From contig CAMDSH010000005.1 of NCBI GenBank assembly GCA_945907045.1, forward strand, positions 62,001-126,000: a stretch of 64,000 nt of DNA, read 5' to 3'. Numbering within the stretch: the first letter of the stretch is position 1; each line of letters starts with the position of its first letter. This document shows positions 34,502 to 44,328 of the stretch, piece after piece. The stretch comes from Rhizobium sp. Q54 (GTDB lineage: Bacteria; Pseudomonadota; Alphaproteobacteria; Rhizobiales; Xanthobacteraceae). The position numbers and the translations under genes were made by a program. The notes under the pieces were generated by a model. That model saw nothing but the letters and a program-made list of their open reading frames with translations, did no database searches and had not been told where the DNA came from.

Positions 34502-35491
34502 ATGACCTCTGCCAAAGCCCCGATTGCGAAGGAAAAGCCGCTGCTCAAGGTGCTGCTGTGCTCCCCGCGCGGCTTTTGCGCCGGGGTGGTTCGCGCCATC
34601 GACTCGGTCGAGCGTGCGCTGAGCATCTATGGGCCGCCGGTCTATGTCCGCCACGAGATCGTGCACAACCGCTATGTGGTCGAAAGCCTGCGCGCCAAGG
34701 GCGCGATCTTCGTCGAGGAACTGGACGAAATCCCCGACACCACGGCCCCGGTAATCTTCTCCGCGCATGGAGTTCCGCGCTCGGTGCCGGAACAGGCGAC
34801 GAAGCGGAATTTCTTCGCGCTCGATGCGACCTGTCCGCTGGTGACCAAGGTGCATCGCGAGGCCGAGATTCATTTCCGCCGCGGACGCGAGATCGTGCTC
34901 ATTGGCCACGCCGGGCACCCGGAAGTGATCGGCACCATGGGGCAACTGCCGCAAGGCGCGGTGCGCCTGATCGAGACCTTGGCGGACGCGGCGGCGTTCG
35001 TGCCGCAGGATGCCGGAAAATTGGCCTATGTGACGCAGACCACTTTGTCGGTGCATGACACCGCCGAGATTGTCGAACACCTCAAGGCGCGTTTCCCGGC
35101 CATCGTCGGGCCGCACAAGGAAGACATCTGCTACGCCACCACCAACCGGCAGGAAGCGGTCAAGCAGGTCGCGCCTGTTGTCGACGCCATGATCGTGGTC
35201 GGCGCACCGAATTCGTCGAACTCGCAGCGGCTCAAAGAAGTCGCCGAACGCGCCGGATGCCCGCACGCGGTGCTGGTGCAGGGCGCGGCGGAAATCGACT
35301 GGAGCAATTTCGGTTCGATCGCGCGGCTCGGCATAACCGCGGGCGCGTCGGCGCCGGAAATTTTGGTCGAGCAGATCATTGACGCTTTCGCCGAGCGCTA
35401 TGCGGTGAGCGTGGAAACCGTTTCCGCGGCGGAGGAGGGCGTGTTCTTCCCGCTGCCCCGTCCGTTGCGCGAGAACCAGGCGGCGGAGTGA
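34502..35491 (+). CDS. ispH: 4-hydroxy-3-methylbut-2-enyl diphosphate reductase (IspH)
   Basis: 329 residues. The iron-sulfur enzyme ends the MEP pathway, reducing HMBPP to IPP and DMAPP. Three conserved cysteines are visible: in [23 protein letters not shown] and [10 protein letters not shown]. The substrate loop PNSSNSQRL and the [10 protein letters not shown]-type motif ([10 protein letters not shown]) are present. A GTG at 34490 is a possible alternative start. It leads a three-gene run with thrB (7 bp gap) and rnhA. Confidence 0.95.
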   Translation: MTSAKAPIAKEKPLLKVLLCSPRGFCAGVVRAIDSVERALSIYGPPVYVRHEIVHNRYVVESLRAKGAIFVEELDEIPDTTAPVIFSAHGVPRSVPEQATKRNFFALDATCPLVTKVHREAEIHFRRGREIVLIGHAGHPEVIGTMGQLPQGAVRLIETLADAAAFVPQDAGKLAYVTQTTLSVHDTAEIVEHLKARFPAIVGPHKEDICYATTNRQEAVKQVAPVVDAMIVVGAPNSSNSQRLKEVAERAGCPHAVLVQGAAEIDWSNFGSIARLGITAGASAPEILVEQIIDAFAERYAVSVETVSAAEEGVFFPLPRPLRENQAAE

Positions 35492-35498
35492 AGCTGAG

Positions 35499-36464
35499 AT
35501 GGCCGTCTATACCGACGTCGCGGCTGACGACCTCACCCGTTTTCTCTCCGGCTATGAGATCGGCGATCTGCTCTCGTACAAGGGCATCGCCGAGGGCGTG
35601 GAGAATTCAAACTTCCTCGTCCACACCACAGCCGGGAATTACATTCTCACGCTTTATGAGAAGCGCGTCGCCGAGGGCGATCTGCCGTTCTTCCTTGGGC
35701 TGATGGAGCATCTGCACGCGCGCGGCATCACCTGTCCGCAGCCGGTACAAAATAAACAGGGCGGCATGCTCGGCAAGATCGCCGGGCGGCCCGCGGCGCT
35801 GGTGACTTTTCTCGATGGCATGTGGATGCGCCGGCCGAGCGCGGGCAACTGCGCCGCCGTCGGCGAGGCGCTGGCCGCGCTGCATCTTGGCGGCGCGGAT
35901 TTCAAGATGAAACGGCCGAACGCGCTGTCGGTCGAGAGCTGGCGCCCGCTTTACCAGCAAGCCAAAGACGGCTGCGACAAGGTGCATTCGGGATTGTCCG
36001 ACAGCATCGCGGCGGAACTCGATCATCTCGAACGCGCATGGCCGCGCGCACTGCCGCAGGGCGTCATTCATGCGGATTTGTTTCCCGACAACGTGTTCTT
36101 TCTCGGCGACAAGCTCTCCGGCCTGATCGATTTCTATTTCGCCTGCACCGATACGCTCGTCTACGACGTCGCCGTTTGTCTCAACGCGTGGTGCTTTGAG
36201 GTGGATCACTCCTACAATGTCACCAAGGGCCGCGCGCTGCTGAAAGCCTATGCGAAAGGGCGTGCGCTGTCGGCGGCGGAGCGCGAGGCGCTGCCGCTGC
36301 TGGCGCGCGGAGCCGCGCTGCGGTTTCTGCTTACAAGGCTGGTCGACTGGCTGGCGGTGCCGGCGGGCGCGCTGGTGAAACCGAAGGATCCGATCGAATA
36401 TTTCCGCAAACTGCGCTTCCATCAGTCGGTCAAAAGCGCGAGCGACTATGGTTTCAGCGCATGA
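35499..36464 (+). CDS. thrB: Homoserine kinase (ThrB, APH-like type)
   Basis: 321 residues of the aminoglycoside-phosphotransferase-like homoserine kinase found in alphaproteobacteria. It starts [16 protein letters not shown], with [24 protein letters not shown], the catalytic loop [14 protein letters not shown] and metal site [10 protein letters not shown]. It phosphorylates homoserine for threonine synthesis. It lies between ispH and rnhA; its last four bases overlap the rnhA start. Confidence 0.93.
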   Translation: MAVYTDVAADDLTRFLSGYEIGDLLSYKGIAEGVENSNFLVHTTAGNYILTLYEKRVAEGDLPFFLGLMEHLHARGITCPQPVQNKQGGMLGKIAGRPAALVTFLDGMWMRRPSAGNCAAVGEALAALHLGGADFKMKRPNALSVESWRPLYQQAKDGCDKVHSGLSDSIAAELDHLERAWPRALPQGVIHADLFPDNVFFLGDKLSGLIDFYFACTDTLVYDVAVCLNAWCFEVDHSYNVTKGRALLKAYAKGRALSAAEREALPLLARGAALRFLLTRLVDWLAVPAGALVKPKDPIEYFRKLRFHQSVKSASDYGFSA

Positions 36465-36916
36465 CTGAGCAGCGCGTAACGATCCATACCGACGGCGCCT
36501 GTTCCGGCAATCCGGGACCGGGCGGCTGGGGCGCGATCCTGTCGTTCGGCGATCATGAGAAAGAACTCAAGGGCGGCGAGACGCACACCACCAACAACCG
36601 CATGGAATTGATGGGCGCGATCTTAGCGCTCGAAGCGCTGAAGAAACCCTGCGCGATCGACCTCTACACCGACAGCAAATATATGCGCGACGGAATTATG
36701 AAATGGATTCACGGTTGGAAGAAAAACAACTGGCGCACCGCCGACAAGAAGCCCGTGAAGAACATCGATTTATGGCAGCGCCTTGACGCCGCCATCGAGC
36801 GGCATGACCTGCATTGGCACTGGGTAAAGGGCCACGCCGGTCACAACATGAACGAGCGCGCCGACCAACTGGCGCGCGACGCCATCGCGGAACTCCGCGC
36901 AGCATCGCGCGCCTGA
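36461..36916 (+). CDS. rnhA: Ribonuclease HI
   Basis: 151 residues. The catalytic carboxylates are all present: D11 in [12 protein letters not shown]49 in NRMELMG, D71 in YTDSKYM and the last Asp in NERADQLA. It removes RNA from RNA-DNA hybrids during replication. The family basic handle (GWKKNNWRT) is intact. ATGA overlap with thrB. The thrB-rnhA order is common in this class. Confidence 0.96.
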   Translation: MTEQRVTIHTDGACSGNPGPGGWGAILSFGDHEKELKGGETHTTNNRMELMGAILALEALKKPCAIDLYTDSKYMRDGIMKWIHGWKKNNWRTADKKPVKNIDLWQRLDAAIERHDLHWHWVKGHAGHNMNERADQLARDAIAELRAASRA

Positions 36917-36921
36917 TCCGG

Positions 36922-37407
36922 TTACATCGACTTGAGCAGATTTTCCGCGCTGCTCATCTCGGCTTTGCCGGGAGTGTCCTCGACGTTGAGCACTTTCACG
37001 ACGCCGTTGTCGACCAGCATCGCGTAGCGCTTCGAGCGCGTTCCGAGTCCGTTGCCGGAGCCGTCGAAGGTGAGATCGATCGCCTTGGCGAATTCGGCGT
37101 TGCCGTCCGCGAAATAAGCAATCTTGCCCTCGGCGTCGGATGCCTTGACCCACGCGTCCATGACGAAATGGTCGTTGACCGCGGTGACGGCAATCATATC
37201 GACGCCCTTGGCCTTGATGGCATCGGCGTTGCGAACGAACGACGGCATGTGCGCCTTATGGCAGGTGCCGGTGAATGCGCCCGGCACGCCGAACAGCACG
37301 ACCTTCTTGCCCTTGAACAGCTCGTCCGTGGTTTTCCACGCCGGGCCTTCCGGCGACGCCACGCGCAATTTGGCTTGGGGCAAATTGTCGCCGACCTTGA
37401 TAGGCAT
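36922..37407 (-). CDS. Peroxiredoxin (Prx5-like)
   Basis: 161 residues, thioredoxin fold. The peroxidatic cysteine is C49 in VPGAFTGTCHKAHMPSF; the usual FTPTC is FTGTC. The rest follows the Prx5/AhpE pattern (DMIAVTAVNDHFVMDAWVKA, AKAIDLTFDGSGNGLGTRSKRYAMLVD). It reduces peroxides in the cytosol, likely with glutaredoxin or thioredoxin. Convergent with rnhA. The upstream gene on the same strand encodes a DsbD-N-like protein. Confidence 0.93.
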   Translation of the reverse strand: MPIKVGDNLPQAKLRVASPEGPAWKTTDELFKGKKVVLFGVPGAFTGTCHKAHMPSFVRNADAIKAKGVDMIAVTAVNDHFVMDAWVKASDAEGKIAYFADGNAEFAKAIDLTFDGSGNGLGTRSKRYAMLVDNGVVKVLNVEDTPGKAEMSSAENLLKSM

Positions 37408-37467
37408 GTCTCATCCTCCGATGTGCTTGTTGGTTGATCGGCGGACAAACTAGGTGACTGAGCCCAA

Positions 37468-38310
37468 CTAGTCGAGATGGGTCGTGATCTCGGCTGCCTT
37501 GCCCCCGGTCACCACCGTGAAGGTTAGCTCGAATGGCCCTTTCGGATCGACGCCGGGCGGCAGGCCATCGAGTTCGAAACCGAAATGCCGACGGTCCGGC
37601 GGCGCGCCTTGCGCCTGATTGGGAATGGGCAAAGCCCACTCGGCCGTCGGTCCTTCGGCGAAAATCTCGACATTGGCTCCCGGCGGGGCGGCGAGATCGA
37701 CATAGACCAGCGGCTTGGACGATGCGGTCACGCGCTTTGCCGTGAACTGCGCCTCGGCGGCGGTCACGCGTTTCGGCACCAGCGCCTCGGCGCCGGCCAA
37801 GGATTTCTCAAGCGTGCTGGGGCTCCCGGAAAGCGCAAGCTCCGCGCTCCCTTGCGCCGGCACGCAGAGCTTTTCGCACACCGCATAGTCGAGCTTGAGG
37901 CGGAGCGTTACCGGCTTGCCGCTGTCCCGTGGCACGACGTGGACGGGAAAAATGACGTTCTCTTTGTAACCGATCGAGGTGCCGCTCTCGTCAGTGAAAC
38001 GATGCGGCGCGGGCCATTGCACGGCCGCGGACTTGACGTTGTCGGACGCGGAAAAATCGAAACGCGGCGGCACGCCGGAATCGCCGGGATAGCGCCAGTA
38101 GGTTTTCCAGCCCGGCTGCATCTTGATCTCGACGCCGGCGCGCAAAAAAGTGGCATTGGATGCCGAACCGGCGATCAGCCGCATCGACGAGCGCAGGTCC
38201 TCGGACCACGCCGAAGCGTCATCGGCGAGCGCAGGCTGGGCCGACGCGGCAAGCATCAGCGATGCGCAGAAAATAACCGCCGTGGAGAAATCTTTAAGCC
38301 GCCCTGTCAT
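37468..38310 (-). CDS. DsbD N-terminal-like exported protein
   Basis: 280 residues with a signal peptide (AVIFCASLMLAASAQPALA-DDA). The body matches the periplasmic alpha domain of DsbD: SNATFLRAGVEIKMQPGWKTYWRYPGDSG, GYKENVIFPVHV and a CxxxC-type pair in VCEKLCVPAQG. There is no membrane part, so it is a stand-alone thiol carrier-like protein. It may pass electrons to periplasmic disulfide enzymes. It lies 60 bp upstream of the peroxiredoxin gene, so the two may be cotranscribed. Confidence 0.85.
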   Translation of the reverse strand: MTGRLKDFSTAVIFCASLMLAASAQPALADDASAWSEDLRSSMRLIAGSASNATFLRAGVEIKMQPGWKTYWRYPGDSGVPPRFDFSASDNVKSAAVQWPAPHRFTDESGTSIGYKENVIFPVHVVPRDSGKPVTLRLKLDYAVCEKLCVPAQGSAELALSGSPSTLEKSLAGAEALVPKRVTAAEAQFTAKRVTASSKPLVYVDLAAPPGANVEIFAEGPTAEWALPIPNQAQGAPPDRRHFGFELDGLPPGVDPKGPFELTFTVVTGGKAAEITTHLD

Positions 38311-38487
38311 GCCATTCGTCTATGGCGAAGGCGCAAGAAGCGCCACTGAATTCATCGTGACTTTGCGGTGAACGGAATATGAGGGAGCCGCCATTTTGCC
38401 CAAATCTTGCTGTCCAACGCCATTAGAATTGAACTTTATCCTGCAAGTTGCGTTTGCAAAGACGGAATCGTGAGGTAACCTTTTTTC

Positions 38488-39105
38488 ATGAAGTCTCCTC
38501 GCAAGCCGGCGGCCAAAAGCTCCACGCGCGGTTATCTGGATGGCCAGATGCTGATCGCGATGCCGGCCATGCACGACGAGCGCTTCGCCCGCACGCTGAT
38601 TTACGTTTGCGCGCATTCGACCGAAGGCGCGATGGGCATCATCGTCAACCAGCCGGCGGCGAACATCAATTTTCCCGATCTGCTCGTGCAGCTTGAGGTA
38701 ATCCCGGCGGCCGAGCGCATTCAGTTGCCCACGCGCGTTGAGGAAGTGAAGGTGCTCAAAGGCGGACCCGTCGAGACCGGCCGCGGTTTCGTGCTGCATT
38801 CCGCCGATTTTTTTCTGGAAAACTCGACGCTGCCGATCGACGAAGGCATCTGCCTCACCGCGACTCTAGACATTCTGAAAGCGATCGCGCTCGGCAACGG
38901 TCCGGCCAGCGCCATCCTCGCGCTCGGCTATGCCGGCTGGGCGCCGGGGCAGCTGGAAAACGAGATTCAGGAAAACGGCTGGCTGCATTGTTCGGCCGAT
39001 CCGGAATTGATCTTCGGCGCCGACATCGAGAGCAAATACGACAAGGCGATGAAAAAGATCGGCATCGCGCTTGGCCAGCTTTCGAGCGAAGCCGGGCACG
39101 CGTAA
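38488..39105 (+). CDS. YqgE/AlgH-family protein
   Basis: 205 residues of the UPF0301 (YqgE/AlgH) family: [62 protein letters not shown] and [15 protein letters not shown]. In Pseudomonas AlgH is linked to alginate regulation; elsewhere function is unknown. The gene is divergent from the DsbD-N-like gene with 177 bp between. No RuvX gene follows, unlike the yqgE-yqgF arrangement of gammaproteobacteria. Confidence 0.93.
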   Translation: MKSPRKPAAKSSTRGYLDGQMLIAMPAMHDERFARTLIYVCAHSTEGAMGIIVNQPAANINFPDLLVQLEVIPAAERIQLPTRVEEVKVLKGGPVETGRGFVLHSADFFLENSTLPIDEGICLTATLDILKAIALGNGPASAILALGYAGWAPGQLENEIQENGWLHCSADPELIFGADIESKYDKAMKKIGIALGQLSSEAGHA

Positions 39106-39161
39106 GCAACGCGATCAGCAAAAGTGGGTATCGGTTTGCGTCCGGACGCGGGACCAAAAAG

Positions 39162-42100
39162 TTAGCGAACCACTTCCATCTGGTCGCCCTGCAGCAATTT
39201 TTCCGCCTCTTGCGCCGTCATCGGCTGGCCGAAGGCAAAACCCTGAGCGTATTCACAGCCCAGCTGATAAAGCTCGACGGCGTCCGAATCCGTCTCGGCG
39301 CCTTCCGCCACCACTTCCATGCCGAGATCATGCGCGAGCGCGATGATCGAGCGCAGGATGACAGGACGCGTGCCGCGCGCGGTCATGCGCACGAACGATT
39401 GATCGATCTTGATGGTGTCGAACGGGAAGCGCTGCAGATAAGCAAGCGAGGAATGCCCTGTGCCGAAATCGTCGAGCGCCAGTCCCGCGCCAAGCTCGCG
39501 AATGCGCGTAAGCAGTTGCGCCGCTTGTTCAGGATTCTCCATTACCAGCGATTCAGTCAACTCTAATTTAAGCGTGCCGCGCACCAGCGGCGTACGGGCG
39601 AGCACGCCGCGCAAATCCTGCACCAGGTCGTGGCGCAGCAATTGCCGTGACGAGACGTTGACGCTGGCAAAAACCGGGTCGCGTACGCGCACGGAACGTT
39701 GCCATTGGCCGAGCTGCCGCGCGGTGTGATCCAGCACGAACAGCCCGAGATCGACGATCAGTCCGATTTCCTCGGCGATTGAAATGAACTCTCCGGGCGA
39801 CAGGCGGCCCATCTTCGGATGGTCCCAGCGCGCAAGCGCCTCGAAGCCGGCGACGACGCGGTCTTCCAGCCGGATGATCGGCTGATAGAGGATCGTGATT
39901 TCCTCGCGCTCGATGGCGCGGCGCAGTTCCGATTCCATCGTAAGCCGGTCGGTCTTGCGCGAGCGCATCGCCGCCTTGAACACTTCGATGCGATCGCCGC
40001 CGATGCGCTTGGCGTGATACATCGCGAGTTCCGCGTCTTTCAACACTTCTTCCGTGCGGTGCGGCTGCGTATCGGACAGTGCCAGCCCGATCGAGGCGGT
40101 GAGGAAAATCTCGCGGTCGTTGAACGCAATCGGCGCGCGCAGCGCACGGCGCAACGTTTCGGCAAAGGCCACAATGCGCGCAGGCTCGCGCTCGGAAATC
40201 AGGATGAGCGCGAACTGATCGCCGGAAAGCCGCGCCAGCGTGTCCTGCGGCTTGAGCAGGCGGCCGAGCCGCCGCGCCATCGTCAGCAAAATTGAATCGC
40301 CGACCGCCATGCCGACGGAATCGTTGACCTGCTTGAAGCGGTCGATGTCGACGACCATCACGGTCGGACGAATATTGGCGTCCGCGCGCGCGAAGCCGAA
40401 CGCCGCCTCAAGCCGGTCGAGGAACAGTTCGCGGTTCGGCAGGCCGGTCAGGTTGTCGTGCACGGCGTCGAACAGCAGACGCTCCTCAGCGTTCTTGAAG
40501 TCGTTGACGTCGGTGAGCGTGCCGACGAGGCGCACGACTTCGCCGTCCGATCCCACCACTGGGCGCGCTTTCAGCGTGAACCAGAGGAACTGGCCTTCCT
40601 GCGTGCGCAGGCGGAAATCCTGCATCAAGCGTCCGCGCCGCTGTTCCAGCACGCTGTCGAGCGAGGTGCGGAAACGGTCGCGGTCGAGCGGGTGCAGCAC
40701 ATCAAGCCAGCGCACCGCCGGCCCTTCAAGCGTGCCGCGTTTCAGTCCGAGCAGATGTTCGGTCTCCGGGCTGGTGAACACCTTGTCGGCGGAAACGTCC
40801 CAGTCCCAGATCATGTCGCCGGCGCCGGTCAGCGCCAGCGCACGCCGCTCAACATCCGAGACGATGCCGTGAGTAATGCCGCCGGCGAAAGCGTGCTGCA
40901 TCACCGTGAAGCCGATCAGCATGACGATCAGCACGAGGCCGCCCAACAGAGCGGGACCGATGATGTCGTTGGTCACGAGCCCGGTCACGGTGAGGCTGGC
41001 GGCGAAGGCCCACACCAGCAGCAACAACCAGGTCGGAATCAACAGCACCGCGCGGTCGAAGCCATGGGTCGAGAGATACACGACGAGGGCAAAGCCGCCA
41101 ACAGCGATGGCGCCAAGTGAAAGACGCGCGATGCCGGAGGCGATGGCCGGATCGAACAGCGCCACCGCCATCAGCGCGGCAAGACCCACGAGCCAAGCCA
41201 CGGTGATGTGCGCGTAGCGCACGTGCCAGCGGCTGAGATTCAAGTAAGCGAACAGGAACACCAGAAGCGTCGCCGCCAGGATCGCTTCGCCGGACGCGCG
41301 CCAGATGCGCTCCGCGCCCGCCGACATGTCGAACACCTTGCCCCAGAATCCGAAATCGATGCCGATGTATACGAGCACCGCCCAGCCAAGCGCGGCGGCG
41401 GCGGGGAACATCACGCTGCCTTTGACCACGAACAGGATCGTGAGGAACAGCGCGAGCAGGCCGGCGATGCCGATGACGATGCCGTAATAGAGCGTGAAGC
41501 TGTTGATCTTGTCTTTGTAGGAGTCGGGCTCCCACAAATAAATCTGCGGGAGCCGGTCGGTGCGCAACTCGACGACGAAGGTAATGACGGTGCCGGGGTC
41601 GAGCGTGACGCGGAAAATATCCGCGACGTTGCTGTCTTGCCGGTCGGGGCGGTCACCGGAACTTGGCGTGATGGCGACGATGCGCGAGAGTCCAAGATCG
41701 GGCCAGATCAGTCCGGAGCCGACCATGCGATAATGCGGAACTACGATCAGCCGGTCGATCTGCTCGTCGCCGCTGTTCGCGAGCGCGAACACCGCCCAGT
41801 TCGGCGAGCCCTCGCGCGCGCGCACCTCGATGCGGCGGACGATGCCGTCGGGGCCGGGCGCGGTGGAAACCTGAATGCGGTCGGCTTCGGTCTTCTGCCG
41901 CTCGACCGCGTCGGTGAGATCGATCGCGGATGCATCGACGCGCACGTTCACCGCGTCGAGCGCGCGCGCGGGCGACGCGGCGATAAAGCTGGCTGCGATG
42001 CAAACGAGTATCGGCGTCAGGACGCGGCAAAAACTCAAACAAAAACCTCCGGCCCGGAAAATTCGGCGGATCGGGCTTTCCGCGCCACCGGCGGAAGTAT

Positions 42101-42167
42101 TCGCACGCAGATCCAATCCGCTCATTTTACGCTTGGCATTGTGCCGTTTTCGCGGCTTGGGGTCCAT
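39162..42167 (-). CDS. 7TM-sensor GGDEF-EAL c-di-GMP protein
   Basis: 1001 residues. After a signal-anchor comes a periplasmic beta domain (residues 75-200), seven membrane helices (7TM-DISM-like, about 220-430) and a PAS domain (DMIWDWDVSADKVFTSPE). The GGDEF domain has its signature changed to LSGDQF. The EAL domain is intact: FEALARWDHP, KLELTES, LDDFGTGHSSL and IKIDQSFV. It is expected to hydrolyse c-di-GMP; the cyclase half is likely inactive or GTP-sensing. The ATG abuts the stop of the quinone oxidoreductase gene. Confidence 0.93.
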   Translation of the reverse strand: MDPKPRKRHNAKRKMSGLDLRANTSAGGAESPIRRIFRAGGFCLSFCRVLTPILVCIAASFIAASPARALDAVNVRVDASAIDLTDAVERQKTEADRIQVSTAPGPDGIVRRIEVRAREGSPNWAVFALANSGDEQIDRLIVVPHYRMVGSGLIWPDLGLSRIVAITPSSGDRPDRQDSNVADIFRVTLDPGTVITFVVELRTDRLPQIYLWEPDSYKDKINSFTLYYGIVIGIAGLLALFLTILFVVKGSVMFPAAAALGWAVLVYIGIDFGFWGKVFDMSAGAERIWRASGEAILAATLLVFLFAYLNLSRWHVRYAHITVAWLVGLAALMAVALFDPAIASGIARLSLGAIAVGGFALVVYLSTHGFDRAVLLIPTWLLLLVWAFAASLTVTGLVTNDIIGPALLGGLVLIVMLIGFTVMQHAFAGGITHGIVSDVERRALALTGAGDMIWDWDVSADKVFTSPETEHLLGLKRGTLEGPAVRWLDVLHPLDRDRFRTSLDSVLEQRRGRLMQDFRLRTQEGQFLWFTLKARPVVGSDGEVVRLVGTLTDVNDFKNAEERLLFDAVHDNLTGLPNRELFLDRLEAAFGFARADANIRPTVMVVDIDRFKQVNDSVGMAVGDSILLTMARRLGRLLKPQDTLARLSGDQFALILISEREPARIVAFAETLRRALRAPIAFNDREIFLTASIGLALSDTQPHRTEEVLKDAELAMYHAKRIGGDRIEVFKAAMRSRKTDRLTMESELRRAIEREEITILYQPIIRLEDRVVAGFEALARWDHPKMGRLSPGEFISIAEEIGLIVDLGLFVLDHTARQLGQWQRSVRVRDPVFASVNVSSRQLLRHDLVQDLRGVLARTPLVRGTLKLELTESLVMENPEQAAQLLTRIRELGAGLALDDFGTGHSSLAYLQRFPFDTIKIDQSFVRMTARGTRPVILRSIIALAHDLGMEVVAEGAETDSDAVELYQLGCEYAQGFAFGQPMTAQEAEKLLQGDQMEVVR

Positions 42168-43166
42168 TCAGACGGTCAGCACGATCTTGCCGATATGCGC
42201 GCTTGTCTCCATGCGCGCATGCGCCGCGGCGGCTTCGCGCAGCGGAAACGTGCTGTCGATGACCGGCTTCACGCGGCCCGCAGCGATAAGCGGGAGCACG
42301 TTCTTTTCGATCGCCGCCGCGATGGCGCCTTTGTCGGCGACTGTGCGTGAGCGCAGCGTCGAACCGGTATGGTGCAGGCGTTTGAGCATGATGCGGCGGA
42401 AATCGACGGTTGCTTTCGGGCTGCCCTGGAATGCGATCTGTACGATGCGTCCTTCGGGGGCCGCGGCCTCGTAATTACGCTCGATGTAATCGCCGCCCAC
42501 CATGTCGAGTATAACCTCGACGCCCTTGCCGGCGGTCGCCGCCTTGGCGGCTGCGACGAAGTCCTCGGTTTTATAGTTAACGGCGGCGTCGGCTCCCAGT
42601 CTGCGCGCGGCCTCGCATTTTTCCGCGGAACCGGCGGTGACGATGATGCGCGCGCCGAATGCCTTGGCGAGCTGGATCGCGGTGGTGCCGATGCCGGAGG
42701 TTCCGCCGTGCACCAGCAAGGTTTCTCCGCTTTTAAGCGCGCCGCGCTCGAACACGTTGTGCCAGACGGTGAAGAACGTCTCCGGGATAGCGCCCGCTTC
42801 CACGTTTGATAATTTTTCCGGCACGGAAAGCGCGTGCGTTTCATGCGCGAGGCAATATTCGGCGTAGCCGCCGCCGATCACCAGCGCCATCACGCGCTCG
42901 CCGAGCTTCCAGCGTTTGGCGCCTTGCCCCAGCGCGATGACTTCGCCGGCGATTTCCAGGCCTGGAATATCGGGCGCGCCTTTCGGCGGCGGATAAAGCC
43001 CCTGCCGTTGCATCACGTCGGGCCGGTTGACGCCGGCGGCCGCGACCTTGACCAGAATTTCTCCTTCGCCGGGCGTTGGAACCGCGCGCTCCTCGGGAAC
43101 CAGAACCTCTGGGCCGCCGGGCTTGGAAATGGCAATCGCGGTCATGCGGGAAGGCAGCTTGCTCAT
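42168..43166 (-). CDS. NAD(P)H-quinone oxidoreductase (PIG3/QOR type)
   Basis: 332 residues of the zinc-free MDR superfamily: TAIAISKPGGPEVL, AAAGVNRPDVMQRQGLYPPP, IPGLEIAGEVIALG and the NAD(P) fold LVHGGTSGIGTTAIQLAKAFG. It resembles PIG3, which reduces quinones. ATG at 43166 has AAGGA upstream. Its stop TGA is followed directly by the start of the 7TM GGDEF-EAL gene, so the two are cotranscribed. Confidence 0.92.
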   Translation of the reverse strand: MSKLPSRMTAIAISKPGGPEVLVPEERAVPTPGEGEILVKVAAAGVNRPDVMQRQGLYPPPKGAPDIPGLEIAGEVIALGQGAKRWKLGERVMALVIGGGYAEYCLAHETHALSVPEKLSNVEAGAIPETFFTVWHNVFERGALKSGETLLVHGGTSGIGTTAIQLAKAFGARIIVTAGSAEKCEAARRLGADAAVNYKTEDFVAAAKAATAGKGVEVILDMVGGDYIERNYEAAAPEGRIVQIAFQGSPKATVDFRRIMLKRLHHTGSTLRSRTVADKGAIAAAIEKNVLPLIAAGRVKPVIDSTFPLREAAAAHARMETSAHIGKIVLTV

Positions 43167-43267
43167 GGGTCGGTCCTTGGCGTGGGGATCGGGCATCTTT
43201 AGTAGGGCCAAGCGGGTGTGACAACCTTGCGGTGCTGCTATTATCTTTGTGGGCGCGGAGACGAGCG

Positions 43268-43462
43268 ATGCCAGCAATCGACGAAGACGACCGGCCGAAG
43301 AAAAAGATCACCCATGAGATTGGGCAGGATCTCTCGTTGCTCTCGGGCGCGGAATTGGCCGAGCGGGTGCAGCTTCTGCGCGACGAGATCGCACGTCTGG
43401 AAGCCGACATGATGAAAAAGAAAGTCTCGCGCTCCACCGCCGACGACTTCTTCAAGCGGTAA
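43268..43462 (+). CDS. DUF1192 small protein
   Basis: 64 residues: MPAIDEDDRPKKKITHEIGQDLS, then LSGAELAERVQLLRDEIARLEADM and a basic end. The DUF1192 pattern (LSxxELxxRIxxLxxEIxRLE) is clear. Probably a short coiled coil; function unknown. GGAG precedes the ATG. It is divergent from the quinone oxidoreductase and followed by a structured 3' region. Confidence 0.85.
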   Translation: MPAIDEDDRPKKKITHEIGQDLSLLSGAELAERVQLLRDEIARLEADMMKKKVSRSTADDFFKR

Positions 43463-43785
43463 TTTCGCCGCGCCCCTCGCGCAAAAATACCGGTTCCAAG
43501 CGCAGGCTTAACGCGTCGTTAAGCTTTCCCCTTCATTACTAATAACTGTCCATTTTCATGGACATTGAGTGGCTCCTGTCCACTCTGTTTGACGCCTCCC
43601 TGTTATAAACTTTAAGCCGCCGGCAACGGCGGCTTCTTTTTTTGTCCCGTTTCGGGGCAGTTTTCCCCTTTTCCGCCGGCAACTATGTCGGCAGGCAGCG
43701 CTGGACGAGCCGCGGCGATCCGGTACATGCTTCATCCATTGAAGGGGCGGAACAAAAGCTCCGGGTTGGGTGAGGCGTAAAGCGT
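43463..43785 (+). other. Gene-free 323 bp with consecutive hairpins upstream of rcdA
   Basis: After the DUF1192 stop, three perfect stems follow. GCTTAACG pairs with CGTTAAGC (43506-43524), TGTCCAT with ATGGACA (43547-43564) and GAGTGG with CCACTC (43567-43585). A strong terminator ends the block at 43643. This could be a structured 3' UTR of the DUF1192 mRNA or a separate small RNA. The remaining 140 bp to rcdA should hold the rcdA promoter. No ORF with a ribosome site is visible. Confidence 0.6.
43614..43643 (+). terminator. Strong rho-independent terminator upstream of rcdA
   Basis: Perfect 9 bp stem (AAGCCGCCG at 43614-43622, CGGCGGCTT at 43627-43635) with a GCAA loop and a CTTTTTTT tail. 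It is the best rho-independent terminator in the window and ends whatever transcript covers the upstream hairpins. Confidence 0.9.
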
Positions 43786-44310
43786 ATGTCCGAGAAGTCC
43801 ATCATCGAGGCGCAGCCCGTTTCGTTCGGCGAGCGGCTGGCGAATTCGCCGGCGTTTTCAGATTTGTTCCGCGACGGCATGGCGCTGGTGGAAGAGACCG
43901 CGACCTATCTCGACGGTCCCGGCCGGCAGCAATCCAAGAAGCTTGAGCGCTCCGCCGCGCTCGCTTATGCGACCGAGAGCATGCGCCTGACCACGCGCCT
44001 GATGCAGCTGGCCTCATGGCTGCTGCTGCATCGTGCGGTGAAGGAAGGCGAGATGTCGCTGGCGCAGGCCAACAAGGAAAAGAGCAAGGTCAAGCTTTCG
44101 GTCGGCGAGTCGAGCGAGCCGCAGAATTTCGAATTGCTGCCAGAGCCTTTGCAGATGCTGATCGACCGTTCGCAGAAATTGCAGCTTAAAGTGCGCCGGT
44201 TGGATGCCACCATCCACAATCGCGTCGCGCCCGAACAGGCCGTTCTCACCAATCCGGTGGAACGCCAGCTGGGGCTGCTCAAGGCTGCTTTCGAGCAAGA
44301 CGCGCGTTAA
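43786..44310 (+). CDS. rcdA: DUF1465 protein, RcdA (CtrA-degradation adaptor) family
   Basis: 174 residues of mostly alpha-helical structure: SFGERLANSPAFSDLFRDGMALVEETATYLDGPGR, LERSAALAYATESMRLTTRLMQLASWLLLHRAV and a C-terminal helix followed by a flexible tail. This is DUF1465, the family of Caulobacter RcdA, which helps ClpXP destroy the master regulator CtrA at the cell pole. Whether CtrA turnover is the role here is inferred. Confidence 0.88.
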   Translation: MSEKSIIEAQPVSFGERLANSPAFSDLFRDGMALVEETATYLDGPGRQQSKKLERSAALAYATESMRLTTRLMQLASWLLLHRAVKEGEMSLAQANKEKSKVKLSVGESSEPQNFELLPEPLQMLIDRSQKLQLKVRRLDATIHNRVAPEQAVLTNPVERQLGLLKAAFEQDAR

Positions 44311-44328
44311 TTCATTATCTGTACGATT

